Positions 24,901 to 35,118 of a stretch of 64,000 nucleotides of DNA are shown piece by piece. Positions within the stretch are counted from its first letter, which is position 1, and every line of letters starts with the position of its first letter. Under the pieces are notes generated by a model that was given only the letters and a program-made list of their open reading frames with translations, ran no database searches and was not told where the DNA came from. A program made the translations under genes and the position numbers. The DNA comes from Solen grandis (Eukaryota; Mollusca; Bivalvia; Adapedonta; Solenidae), in the NCBI GenBank assembly GCA_021229015.1, contig CM037788.1:54759145-54823144 (forward strand). The letters are read 5' to 3'.

Positions 24901-27900
24901 ATATATTATTGAGAGTAATATCTCGAAAGTTTTTCGCTTCCTGTGTTCCGCCTTTAAATATTGGTACAATTATACCCTCTTCCCAGCATCCCGGGAATAC
25001 ACTATCATTAAATATCTTATTGTAAAAACTTGATAGAGAAATGATATCAAAAGAGTTTTTAAATACTTGAGCAATTAGTTAATCAGTGCCAGGTTTTTGA
25101 ATTCTTTTGTGGAAAAAAAAATATTTCAAATAATGTAAATTCTGCATCAAGATCATGATCAAAGATGTAGTTATCCTGTGTTATACCTTCCTCATTTTGA
25201 TTGCTATGTTGATCTGATTCATATAGATCATTAAAATGAGAGTACGTCATCTATTGTTATGTTACCGGGTTCATTTTGTGTTTGTCGATATTGTGTTGTA
25301 GTATTTTTCCAGAAAGATTTCGGATTGTATTTTACCAACTCTGAAATCCGTTTTCCCTCAGCTTTGATATATAAACGTTTATATTTACGTTTATTATCAG
25401 TATAATTCTTCTCTTGATAGGGAAATTATTCTTATTTTCAGCGTTTCTATCCCTTACAAAAAAAATCTTTCTCGGTTAAAGTCTTTTCGGGCATCATAAC
25501 ATTCTTTATTGAACCATTTGTTCTTTTTCCTAATATTCGATGACGAGTTACCTTTTTTACTTTTACCAAGTACACGGAAGGCGACATCTTGCATATATGA
25601 TGTAAACTGCTGTATAATTTCATCTACCGTATTATTATGTAAATTAGATGTTAGCTGGTTTAACCTCTCAACGTCATTCGCTATGTATGTACGGAAGGTA
25701 GTAATTTGTGAGTCATCCCATTCTAAAAATAACTCAAGGGCGGCGCTTTGGTCACGTGGGACTTCAGGCGGCCGTACCCGTTCAATGCAAAAATGTATCG
25801 CACTATGGTCATATAAGTCAGTCGGTAACATTCTTTCAATTGCTGTTTTGTATTGAAAATCATTATTATTTATCAATAGGTGGTCCACGACACTTGTGTC
25901 GTTGTGATTTAGCAATGTGTATTCACCTTTAAGTTTATCATTATGCAAACGACCATTGGCTATTAATAGAAATGTGTCAAAATAACTTTAAAACTTACCA
26001 GTAGTTTTGGGGAGAGAGTTTTCAATTTACATAAAAGGCAAATTTACCCGCCCCAAGGGGCAATGTTTTTTGCGAATTATAATAAATCTAATAATCTTGG
26101 TAGTGGGTAAACCAAGGAATTATTATTTTTAAATTTTATAAAGTTATGTCAAAATTCCCCCCCAAAAACAATTTGTTTGTGAAATATCATTCCAATGCTC
26201 AATACATCATAAAGACTCATTTTTCGACATATTGGATATTTTTTTCAAATACGTCATGAAAAAATATTTATCCAAAGTGTCCCAAAAGTTAGGAACACAC
26301 CGATTTCAATTGCATTAGGAATAGTGATTGTGTTATAATCAATTTACGCCATGTGAGCAAATACACAAATTTTAATCTACTCAAACTATTCTTCTCGGAC
26401 AAGGCACTCCGACTACTCGCCATCTATCTATATTTTAAGTTTATTTTAAATCCCTATCTCAGTTATGCTCAAGACAAAGAAAATCAAGTAATTAAAATTA
26501 CTCTGTGATGAAACATACCATTCAAACATACTGATAATATGGATAACACTAGACTTGGTAATTTTCAGTCCTGTGAAATTCATCCAGTTCTTGCCAGAGA
26601 TTTTTGAGACTAAGAATCTGTTTGTACATAATGTTGCGAAAATTCAATGAGCCGTAACTCTGTGATAATACATCCTAACCAAACACGCCGAAAATATGCA
26701 CAACTAGACTTGATACCACTCAAACAAGTACAGTATCATCCAATTCAAGCCAGGAATTAAATAATGTACAGATAATAACCAGGATGTACATAAGAAACAA
26801 CACACACACTGGGCCATACCTTCTTGATTAAATATCACAACCACACATGTCGAAGGTATCCACAACAAGGATTGACACTTATTAATCCTATCAAATTTCA
26901 TCCAATTCAAACCAGGATGGAGAGACGGACGGTGTCGGGCAAGCTCATTCAAGTTTACAATCACCCCAGCCCCAACCCAATGAGAAAATTATTAAATGGC
27001 CATACCTCTAAATTAATTGATCGAATATTGCCCCTTATCGAACTTACCCGTTTTGGTCATTAATGTAAAAAGTGTATAACGGCATTTTGGATAACTCCTT
27101 TTCCAATGGACTATGTTCAGCCATAATTGAACTTGGCCGAGAGATGATGACCATAACATTATCATCGACTTTAGAAAGGATTGCAAAAAAACGAATTGCT
27201 TGAATGTAAAAAAGCCTTATCAGACAGACGTATGGACAACGAACAATCAACGATTTTTGAAGTTCACTATAAGCACGTGCTGAAATGAACTCAAAACCCC
27301 CATAATACTACAAAACAAGGAACATTTCTTTTGTGTTAATGAAGAAATTTAAAATAAACTATATAAAATGGAAATAAATATTGATATTGGCAGTACACAT
27401 TGTGACCAAGTAGGGCAAAGATCGAATCACATTTATCAGAGTTTGAGAATCGACACCCATACCTTTTTTTTTCATTTATTCAAGGCCATTTACTTCGGAG
27501 TGTTTAAGAAAGTCTGGCTTGTAATCAACCTGAACGAGATATTATGCTAATATAAATTGTTATAAAGTATGGTAAAGATTAGTTTATCATGTTATGAGTT
27601 GAGGGCAGACACTTTAAATGTTGCAATTTTTCATCAATTCAAAGGCCATAAGGAATGTCTTAAACATTCTGGCTGGTCATTAAACTGTGCTAAAACATAT
27701 TGTGACTCAAGTTGGGTAAAAATCGGTTCCGTAAAGAGCAGAAAAATATGGACGCCAATTACTGCAGGTGAATAAGACATATCATTTGGCGAGCGTTTGA
27801 AAATAAAAATATCAAATACTTACCCTTATTAAGAGAGGTTAATCTGAGGTAATACTGAAAAAAAAACAAGTAACTTTTTTTCAGATATTTATTCAATATC

Positions 27901-28234
27901 TATAAAATCGTATATGGTTTTGAAATATGAAAACATTTAGATGTAAAATGCTTACCTTTTATAAGTAGACTTGCATTCCCTTGTACATAGATGGCTCCAC
28001 TCACATCAGCCTTTACCATACATGTGTATATCCCGGAGTACTCATATGTGAGCAGCGTCAGATTCAATCTCGTGATGAACGGTTTTCTGCTGACTTCAAC
28101 ATACGTCCCATTGTTTTGTTGCCACTTATGGGCCCATGGCCTGGACTCATAACTTCCCTCAAAGTTGTTCAGTGTGCACGTGACTGTTGTGCTGGACGAG
28201 TCTGTTGTTGTGCTGATGGCCGTCACTGTCACGT
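18869..28234 (-). CDS. IgSF receptor with ITAM-like tail, copy A (5' partial; one frameshift)
   Basis: A type I membrane receptor read from nine exons on the minus strand: Ig (28234-27956), Ig-like (22583-22232), fibronectin III (21938-21630), transmembrane (21425-21276), and tail exons 20824-20794, 20506-20454, 20144-20120, 19408-19335 and 18906-18869 (TAG stop). All introns are GT/AG and all phases agree. The tail has YEDL, eight residues, YASL, nine residues, YYNL: an ITAM-like array, known in other receptors to recruit tandem-SH2 kinases after phosphorylation. YQNT also fits a GRB2-type YxN site, and SNYASL fits an ITIM, so activating versus inhibitory output cannot be decided. One extra base near 22288 relative to copy B shifts the Ig-like exon out of frame. 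The signal-peptide exon was not found. Role in immune recognition is inference. Confidence 0.8.
19335..19408 (-). CDS. Receptor A exon: ITAM-like motif
   Basis: 74 nt between TTACAG and GTAAGA. It encodes QAPAVYEDLKTTQRDSNYAS and the start of the following LQTA. Spacing between the two YxxL units is eight residues, inside the 6-8 of classical ITAMs. The paralogous exon (52262-52189) has the same length and keeps both tyrosines, both leucines and the RDSN segment while flanking residues vary. Confidence 0.88.
20120..20824 (-). CDS. Receptor A tail micro-exons
   Basis: Three small exons: 20824-20794 (31 nt, DNVSDPLYT), 20506-20454 (53 nt, KKLKTRQDHYQNTTFSS) and 20144-20120 (25 nt, TGDSQLTG). 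Each has an AG acceptor and a GT donor, and the phases chain without a stop. The DHYQN segment has a Y-x-N pattern. The 25-nt exon is very small for a constitutive exon; it may be alternatively spliced, but skipping it would shift the frame. Confidence 0.8.
20926..21060 (+). repeat. tRNA-like SINE in receptor A intron
   Basis: GGCGCCGTGGGTCAGCGGTA (A-box region) and TTGCGATTTCAATCCCC (B-box region) followed by a shared body. The homologue in copy B is at 58165-58260. Just left of it, TCAAATATAG (20911-20920) is the unoccupied target of the mariner-type MITE found in copy B. Confidence 0.65.
21276..21425 (-). CDS. Receptor A exon: stalk and transmembrane helix
   Basis: 150 nt. The helix is LVGGMVGTLVFGLLVGVVV plus a few residues, followed by HRYG, a basic stop-transfer. 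No acidic or basic residue lies in the helix, so an obligate charged adaptor is not indicated, in keeping with a tail that signals itself. Donor GTAAGT. Confidence 0.88.
21630..21938 (-). CDS. Receptor A exon: fibronectin type III domain
   Basis: 309 nt, the same length as in copy B, fully open. It starts GPPDAP, has ATLEWVP (core Trp), LTPSTKYFVRILAYN (the conserved Leu and Tyr of the E and F strands) and ends SAVLNFTT. Acceptor CTTGTAG, donor GTAAAT. A short stalk (IENLAKATSSEYRC) encoded across the next junction leads to the membrane. Confidence 0.88.
22232..22583 (-). CDS. Receptor A exon: atypical Ig-like domain with frameshift
   Basis: About 352 nt. It starts APPVILGPKV after CACAG and shows a beta-sandwich pattern (TVSVQYFSNVPGSNVKCYR, MATVIIMINRKDDFGDYDIV) but lacks the usual B/F-strand Cys pair. 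Near 22288 it has one base more than copy B (ATTGTTCATT versus ATTGTCATT), which puts a stop three codons later. The donor at 22232/22231 (CAAG|GTTTG) would otherwise join in phase with the fibronectin exon. Confidence 0.75.
23400..25985 (-). pseudogene. Non-LTR retrotransposon (LINE), 5' truncated
   Basis: Minus-strand fragments in order: C-terminal endonuclease (NGR...YTLLN...TSVVDHL, about 25950), linker with KWFNKECYDARKDF (25500), YNPKSFWKNTT (25320), reverse transcriptase with QYGFQKNKSAVDCIF (24800), LFAGDAVVF in place of the usual ADD box (24430), and a C-terminal ETYLDIVTESRFRVALARF followed by SSHDLIVESGR (23700-23560). Many frame breaks; the catalytic box is altered, so it is dead. 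It lies in the receptor A intron between the two Ig exons and is absent from the short copy-B intron (59904-60670). The clade is uncertain (Jockey/CR1-like group). Confidence 0.8.
25986..27955. other. Repeat-derived intron sequence, no gene seen
   Basis: A-only intron sequence of receptor A. It includes diverged halves of a dispersed repeat (the TCAAATTTCATCCAATTCAA and AAACCAGGATGGAGAGACGG segments near 26890-26930) and a unit with TTCAAAGGCCATAAGGAATG near 27640. Frames here are short and match nothing I recognise. Confidence 0.45.
27956..28234 (-). CDS. Receptor A exon: canonical Ig domain
   Basis: 279-nt exon, acceptor TTTTCAG, donor GTAAGC. TVTCTLNNF gives the B-strand Cys, WAHKWQQ the core Trp, LTLLTYEYSGIYTC the L-x-Y-x-C signature of the F strand. 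The exon begins in phase 1 (it needs one base from a missing upstream exon) and ends with one base of an Ala codon completed by the next exon. Fully open. Confidence 0.85.
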
Positions 28235-29679
28235 CTGAAAAGGGGAATTTCCATTAACTATTTATAAGTCAATGAATCGTCCATCCAAACTCAATTAAAG
28301 AAAGATAGGGATAGAAAGAAACGCACACAGACACAACTAAAACAACATTATGTGCATGTGAGGGAGATAAATTCCATTAGCGTATAAAACATAAAATGTG
28401 CAAAGATGAAGTAATCACGTCACAAAATGAGAAGGTTACATCATTAAGTAGTATATATTTACATATTTACCATTTTCCTCTAAAATTCAAATGTAATGTT
28501 CAAATAAGATGCACAGCAAAAGTTTTGTATATCAATCTTATGATACGAGTCGATAAAAAAAAAGCTTGTACTTTAAAGCGGAAGAAAATTAACAAACACA
28601 AATAATCGATCATAGATCTACAACATGTACGACTAGAAATGTCCTAGAGGTGACTTATATGCCCGCACACTGCTTTGTGACAGTATGAAAATATGTTCTA
28701 ATTGCTGAGGAAGGTAACCGTTTAATAAAGTAAATGGAGAAATGTTCTAAACAAGTCTCATTAAAATAAACCAAAAATAAACCTTAATATCATCCGTATC
28801 TTTCAAATAACATATAGATTTCCATTTCTTGTTCTATAGTAATGGCTAGCAATCATTTACTGATCATAAAGGTCATAGTCAAGGATAACCCACGAGTGGG
28901 GTCCTATTATTACCGAAGATACAGCAACATTTTATACAATGGAAACTGGGTGTGATACCCTAGCTCGATGTTCGAATAGACCCCTTGGTTTTTTTACGTA
29001 TCCGGTGTATACCAACGATACACGGGAGCCAATTTCTGGGTAGAACCAGTACTGAATACTCCGATGAATTTCCCATAGGAATTCCATTTTGCCAACTTTA
29101 TACGTCTTTAGTTTGACGCGGTCACTGGGGGAAAAATGTCCCGGCTGGGATACGAGGCCCAGACCACCCGAACGCATATATAATTATATTCATAATAAAT
29201 TATACAGATCTGCAACCAAATGACATCTCTTCAAAATTTCACACGCATAAACAAGGGATGTGCGAGTATCAACATTAAAATTCTAAAAATGATAAATATG
29301 TTCTTATCTTGAATTTAGATGCATAAAGACATCACGAAACTTCCATACCACATTATATGACTTCACCACAAAATTTGCATACCACAACATATGACATTTA
29401 CTTATAATATCTGGTCATATCCTTATCACTATATTTCACTTCAGGATTCCAATTATATATCAAGTGACCGTGCCTAAAAAAACAAACTAACTTGCGATGA
29501 TTAATTTGTTTGCTTGTTTACTTGGGTTTTACGTCCCACGGTCAGTATTTCAGTCATTTGAAAAGACCTTGCTGTTATATCATACCGTAAACAAGCGGTA
29601 CGATGACACATCTATTATCCTGTCATTGGAATTCACTTATGTTATAAGCGCCAACCATAAGGGGATATTTTTTGACGAC
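28235..29679. other. Upstream flank of receptor A
   Basis: Collinear with 60948-62339. No signal-peptide exon with a phase-1 donor was found on the minus strand. The stretch 29505-29640 is a dispersed repeat (GGGTTTTACGTCCCACGGTC and following) into which the palindromic element inserted. Confidence 0.5.
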
Positions 29680-32178
29680 AGTAGTAATGTGCGGACGAGT
29701 TCACAGAAATTCACGATTTCACGAACTACATGTTATAGAACTATAAATTAGACTTATTTTTGGGAACCCCCCCCCCTTTGGTTTTAAACCGAATTTTTTA
29801 ATTGTCTCCCTAAACAATTAGGACAATGACCTATTGTTTCGGGTATGATATAATCCCCTTATCCACCCCTTAAACGAGGTCACGCGTCTATCGTTTTCGA
29901 GGATGAGTAAACCGCAATATTTATTCTTTTATAATATCGTATTGTTATTCGGGACAATTAATCAACTACGTCATTCACCGCAAAAACGCGATTGAAACAA
30001 TCAAATCGGGCTGCAGCCCCTACCGCTCCCTTAAACGAGGTCACGCGACATTCTTAATAGACCGCAATATTTATTCTTTTATCATATCGTATTGTTATTC
30101 GGGACAATTAATGAACTACGTCATCGATTTCGCTATTGTCGCAGAAGCATTGAATGAGCGACGTTAAATAATGAGTATTGTCTCTTCGAATAATAACGTT
30201 TTTACTTTCTGAACAGTTAAACGACGCTATCCGGAAACCTTGAGCCGTTAACGGCCCCGAGAGAAGATTTCTTCATCATTAATTAACGGTAACTGACCAC
30301 TTAAACATTTCCGTAAACATAATCTACACCCGTAACACCCGTATCGATCGGTTATCACCTATTATTGACCTAAGACCTTACGAATCGCGGACTAAAGGAA
30401 TGTAAACAACTATCTCACCCGTCCTCGGACGTATTATTTACTGTTTTTGGATGAAGTCGAACATTCGAAATCGCCTCTCTATACGTATTAATGCTCTTTT
30501 TCTACCGTTTCTGTCTTTCTCTACACATTTCCTTGTAATACGCGTGTCAATACGTATATTTTGACAATCGGTGTGAAACGATTTTCACCTTTTCATGTCT
30601 AAATTCTTTAATCACAACCAACACCCGCAGCGGTATTTTATCCACGGCGAGTTAATCCGGCTTAGTCTAGCGACGATAAACGGGTATTAGCGGTTTTTCA
30701 TAAGGCGAGATAGTCGCTTTTTTGCATTTACCTTTTTTCATAATTTTTTTTCTCCGTGTAAATGATCGGGAAAGTTTATTTATTTATTTATTTATTTATT
30801 TTCATCCACGCATCATCGCTGATTATAGTTCTTTGTCTTTCGCTCTCTCTTTCATAGCATTTTTCTTTAATTTTTTCTCCATTTTCACATATTATTTCCT
30901 TTTTAGTGTATACGCATTGTCACTAATTATATTTCTCTTTCTACAATATTATTCGTAGGATTTTACCGGTCTTTAATCTCTCATTAAGACTTCAATTCTA
31001 GTAAATAAGGTGGAACTTCGGGTGTAAAAATAAATAAAAAGAGCATTCGTGTGACGAACAAGTCCTAGCAATAAATATGAAAACAAACTTATCTTGTATT
31101 TTGATTTTATATGTAACCATGATGAGACTTTCATAAAGATTTATTAATAACACCTGTTGCGGCACTGAACCGCCGCGAGTTAATCCGGCTTAGTCTAGCG
31201 ACGAAAAATGGGAGAGGGCGCTTTTTCATAAGGCGCGGTAATCGCTTTTTATTTATTTTTGTCAAACATACGTGGTCGAAGTAGTAGTAGTTGCTGTTGT
31301 TGATGATGATGATGTTTTTTTTATGTTGATATTAATGCGTTTGAATAAATCGAGACTCTTAGGTGTTATCACAACGCTTCTTTACGGTTTTTTTTGTAGT
31401 TGTTGTTTATGTAGTAGAGTATTTGTAGTAGCAGTAGTAGTAGTAGTAGTAGTAGCAGTAGTAGTAGTCACCCGTCCTCGGACGTATAACTCTGCGTTTA
31501 CTAAACCGAACCTTTTAATCTCTCTATGCGTAGTTATGGTTTTGACAATCGGTGTGAAACGATTCTCACCTTTTTAGAATATGTCTAATCTCTATAATCA
31601 CAATCAGCAGACATACCAGTAGCGGTATTTGATCCGCGGCGAGTTAATCCGGCTTAGTCTAGCGACGATAAACGGGTATATGCGGTTTTTCATAAGCCGA
31701 GATAGTCGCTTTTGGCATTGTACGTTTTTCACTTTCTCCGTGTATGTAATCGAGAAATTTATCATTTTATTTATTTGTTGTTTTTTTTATTTATTTATAA
31801 CAAATACGGATTATTGGTATTAGTATATTGTTTTTATTTATTTATTGTTTTATTTGTTTATTCATTTTTGTCAAACATACGTGGTCGTAGTAGTAGTAAT
31901 AGTTGTTGTTGTAATAATGAATTTCGTTTTAGTTTTAATAATAATATTGGTTATGTATTCGCTGTTTAACAGGAGTATTAGTAGTTATAGAAATGATGAT
32001 ATTATTAATACGATTGAATGAATCGGGACCTTGTACACTTGCTTTTACATAGTAGTAGTAGTAGTGTTGTTGTTGTTTCTGTAGTAATGTTGATATAAAT
32101 GCGTTGGAATAAATCGAGATTCTGAGGTGTTGTCACAACGCTTCTTTACGTTTTGTTTTTGAAGTTGTTGTTTATGTA

Positions 32179-32211
<33 letters not shown>

Positions 32212-32336
32212 AAGTGGTGGTAGTAGTAGTAGTAGTAGTATTAATGTTACGTACTAGAGGCAAAATTATCCAAGCATATGCACGCACACTTCTCCGTAAA
32301 AGCAATCGAGACATTTATTTATTTATTTATTTATTT

Positions 32337-32384
<48 letters not shown>

Positions 32385-33690
32385 TTATTCAAGTAATTAA
32401 TTTGAAATAATAAAAAAAAACACTAGAAACCGGAGAGAGGAGCAGCAGTGACTAAGAACCATAACTCCACCTGGTCCAAGTTTTAATTACCTTCCTTTTT
32501 TTTTTATTTTTAGTTTTCAATTTTAGTCGGGAGCATAACTTATAAACTATTTAAAGTATATAGACTGGAAACTTTAAATATAAATAAATTGTGAGATTGG
32601 GAAGTGCAATAACCAAAAATCGTAACACTACCTTGATTAATTTTCTAATTATCTCCCCTTATTAAATGTTACAATGAATTTCTCTCCAGATAATAACTTA
32701 TTTACTATCTACTTGAATAATTTTTTGTTGGGAGCAAAACTCATGAATAAAACATTTTAAGGACTAGAAACTTGAAACATAATATGATAGCAAGTTGAAG
32801 CAGTGCAGCTACTATTTTAAAATTATCTCCCTTTATTTTTCTATTGCATTCTCAGAAAGGGGTATAGTGTTTTCCGAACACATCTTGTTATGTTTATAAT
32901 TTCATATCACTCACTCACTCACTCACTCACTCACTCACTCACTCACTCACTCACTCAGTCGTCACTCACTCACTCACTCACTCACTCACTCACTCACTCA
33001 CTCACTCACTCACTCACTCACCCAATTACTCAATTACTCACTCAATTACTCACTCACTTACTCATTTACTCACTTACTCAATTACTCACTCAGTTACTCA
33101 CTTACTCACTCAGTTACTCATTTACTCACTCAATTACTCATATACTCACTCAGTTACTCACTCAGTTACTCACTCAGTTACTCATTTACTCACTCATTCA
33201 CACTCACCTCCACCACTCACCTCCACCCTCCACCACCACTTCACCCACCACCACCACTCCACCCTACACCACCACTCCACTTCCACCACCACTCAACACT
33301 ACCTCCACCACCACCTCCACCACTCACCCACACCCTCCACCACCACTCCACCTCCACCATCACTCCACCTCCACCACCACTCCACTCACATCCACCCTCC
33401 TCCTCACTCACTCCTCATCACTCACTCCTCACTCCTCCTCACTCACTCCTCATTCACTCCTCATTCACTCCTCATCACTCACTCCTCCTCACTCCTCAAT
33501 TACTCAAAACATATCACTCACTCCTCCTCACTCCTCAATTACTCAAAACATCACTCACTCACTCACTCACTCATCCACTCACCACACCCTCCCCCCCCCC
33601 ACCTCCACCACCACTCCACTCACATCCACCCTCCTCCTCCTCACTCACTCCTCCTCATCACTCATTCCTCACTCCACATCACCCACTCCT
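29680..33690 (+). repeat. Left arm of palindrome
   Basis: Order from the end inward: terminal 53 bp, a duplicated module with CCCTTAAACGAGGTCACGCG and ATTGTTATTCGGGACAATTA (about 29860-30120), three copies of the GAGTTAATCCGGCTTAGTCT module, (GTA)n and (TTTA)n tracts, a unique-looking AT-rich stretch (32400-32890), then (ACTC)n and CCACC-rich repeats. Confidence 0.85.
30640..31718 (+). repeat. Three GAGTTAATCCGGCTTAGTCT modules (left arm)
   Basis: Units of about 80 bp at 30640-30720, 31168-31250 and 31634-31715 share GAGTTAATCCGGCTTAGTCT, AGCGACGATAAACGGGTAT and TTTTTCATAAGGCG. Copies 1 and 3 are preceded by a GACAATCGGTGTGAAACGAT segment. The right arm has the same three modules inverted at about 35690-35765, 36165-36240 and 36885-36960. 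They are the best conserved part of an otherwise microsatellite-like arm. Confidence 0.8.
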
Positions 33691-34545
33691 CATCGACTAA
33701 CACAGGAGTGGGTGATGTGGAGTGAGGAATGAGTGAGTGAGGAGGAGTGAGTGAGGTGGAGGAGGAGTGAATGAGGAGTGAGTGAGGAGTGAGGAGTGAC
33801 TGATGAGGATGAGTGAGGAGGAGTGAGTGAGGAGGAGGAGGGTGGATGTGAGTGGAGTGGTGGTGGAGGTGGAGTGGTGGTGGAGGTGGAGTGGTGGTGG
33901 AGGGGGTGGTGGAGGTGAGGACGAGTGAGTGATATGTTTTGAGTAATTGAGGAGTGAGGAGGAGTGAGTGAGGAGGAGTGAGTGAGGAGGAGGAGGGTGG
34001 ATGTGAGTGGAGTGGTGGTGGAGGTGGAGTGGTGGTGGAGGTGGAGTGGTGGTGGAGGGTGTAGGTGAGTGGTGGGGTGGGTGGAGGTAGTGTTGAGTGG
34101 TGGTGGAGGTGGGTGGTGGTGAGGGTGGAGTGGTGGTGGTGGGTGGAGTGGTGGTGGAGGGTGGAGGTGAGTGGTGGAGGTGAGTGTGAGTGAGTGAGTA
34201 AATGAGTAACTGAGTGAGTAAATGAGTAATTGAGTGAGTAAATGAGTAAGTGAGTGAGTAATTGAGTAACTGAGTGAGTAAATGAGTGAGTAATTGAGTA
34301 ATTGAGAGAGTAAATGAGTGAGTAAATGAGTAACAAAGTGAGTAAGTGAGTAATTGAGTGAGTAAGTGAGTAAATGAGTGAGTAATTGAGTAAGTGAGTG
34401 ATGAGTGAGTGAGTGAGTGAGTGAGTGAGTGAGTGAGTGAGTGAGTGAGTGAGTGAGTGAGTGAGTGAGTGAGTGAGTGAGTGAGTGAGTGAGTGAGTGA
34501 GTGAGTGAGTGAGTGAGTGAGTGAGTGAGTGAGTGAGTGAGTGAT
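32907..34545. repeat. ACTC/GAGT tetranucleotide core around the palindrome centre
   Basis: (ACTC)n from 32907 grades into ACTTACTCAATTACTC variants, then CCACCA-rich repeats, then the 13-base spacer at 33691-33703, then the inverted series ending in (GAGT)n to 34545. Both strands have long repetitive frames (Ser-Leu-Thr-His repeats) starting at the mirrored ATG; these are a consequence of the repeat. Confidence 0.9.
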
Positions 34546-35067
34546 ATGAAATTATAAACATAACAAGATGTGTTCGGAAAACACTATACCCCTTTCTGAG
34601 AATGCAATAGAAAAATAAAGGGAGATAATTTTAAAATAGTAGCTGCACTGCTTTAACTTGCTATCATATTATGTTTCAAGTTTCTAGTCCTTAAAATGTT
34701 TTATTCATGAGTTTTGCTCCCAACAAAAAATTATTCAGGTAGATAGTAAATAAGTTATTATCTGGAGAGAAATTCATTGTAACATTTAATAAGGGGAGAT
34801 AATTAGAAAATTAATCAAGGTAGTGTTACGATTTTTGGTTATTGCACTTCCCAATCTCACAATTTATTTATATTTAAAGTTTCCAGTCTATATACTTTAA
34901 ATAGTTTATAAGTTATGCTCCCGACTAAAATTGAAAACTAAAAACCAAAAAAAAAAGGAAGGTAATTAAAACTTGGACCAGGTGAAGTTATGGTTCTTAG
35001 TCACTGCTACTCCTCTCTCCGGTTTCTAGTGTTTTTTTTTATTATTTCAAATTAATTACTTGAATAA

Positions 35068-35118
<51 letters not shown>

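Noticed and set aside
25509..25932. Plus-strand frames of 115 and 74 residues
   Set aside because: They are antisense to the recognisable LINE endonuclease/linker region.
28932..29177. 81-residue minus-strand frame upstream of receptor A, possible first exon
   Set aside because: The homologous sequence in copy B (about 61660-61810) is rearranged and not open, and no signal peptide is visible.
31272..32396. Frames rich in Val, Asp or Leu-Phe-Ile in the left palindrome arm, with counterparts near 35119-35771
   Set aside because: They come from GTA and TTTA microsatellites and exist in both arms because of the inversion; no domain.
32890..34561. Two long open frames (about 280 and 299 residues) starting with the same residues on opposite strands
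   Set aside because: They are translations of mirrored ACTC/GAGT tetranucleotide repeats in the palindrome; composition is pure low complexity.
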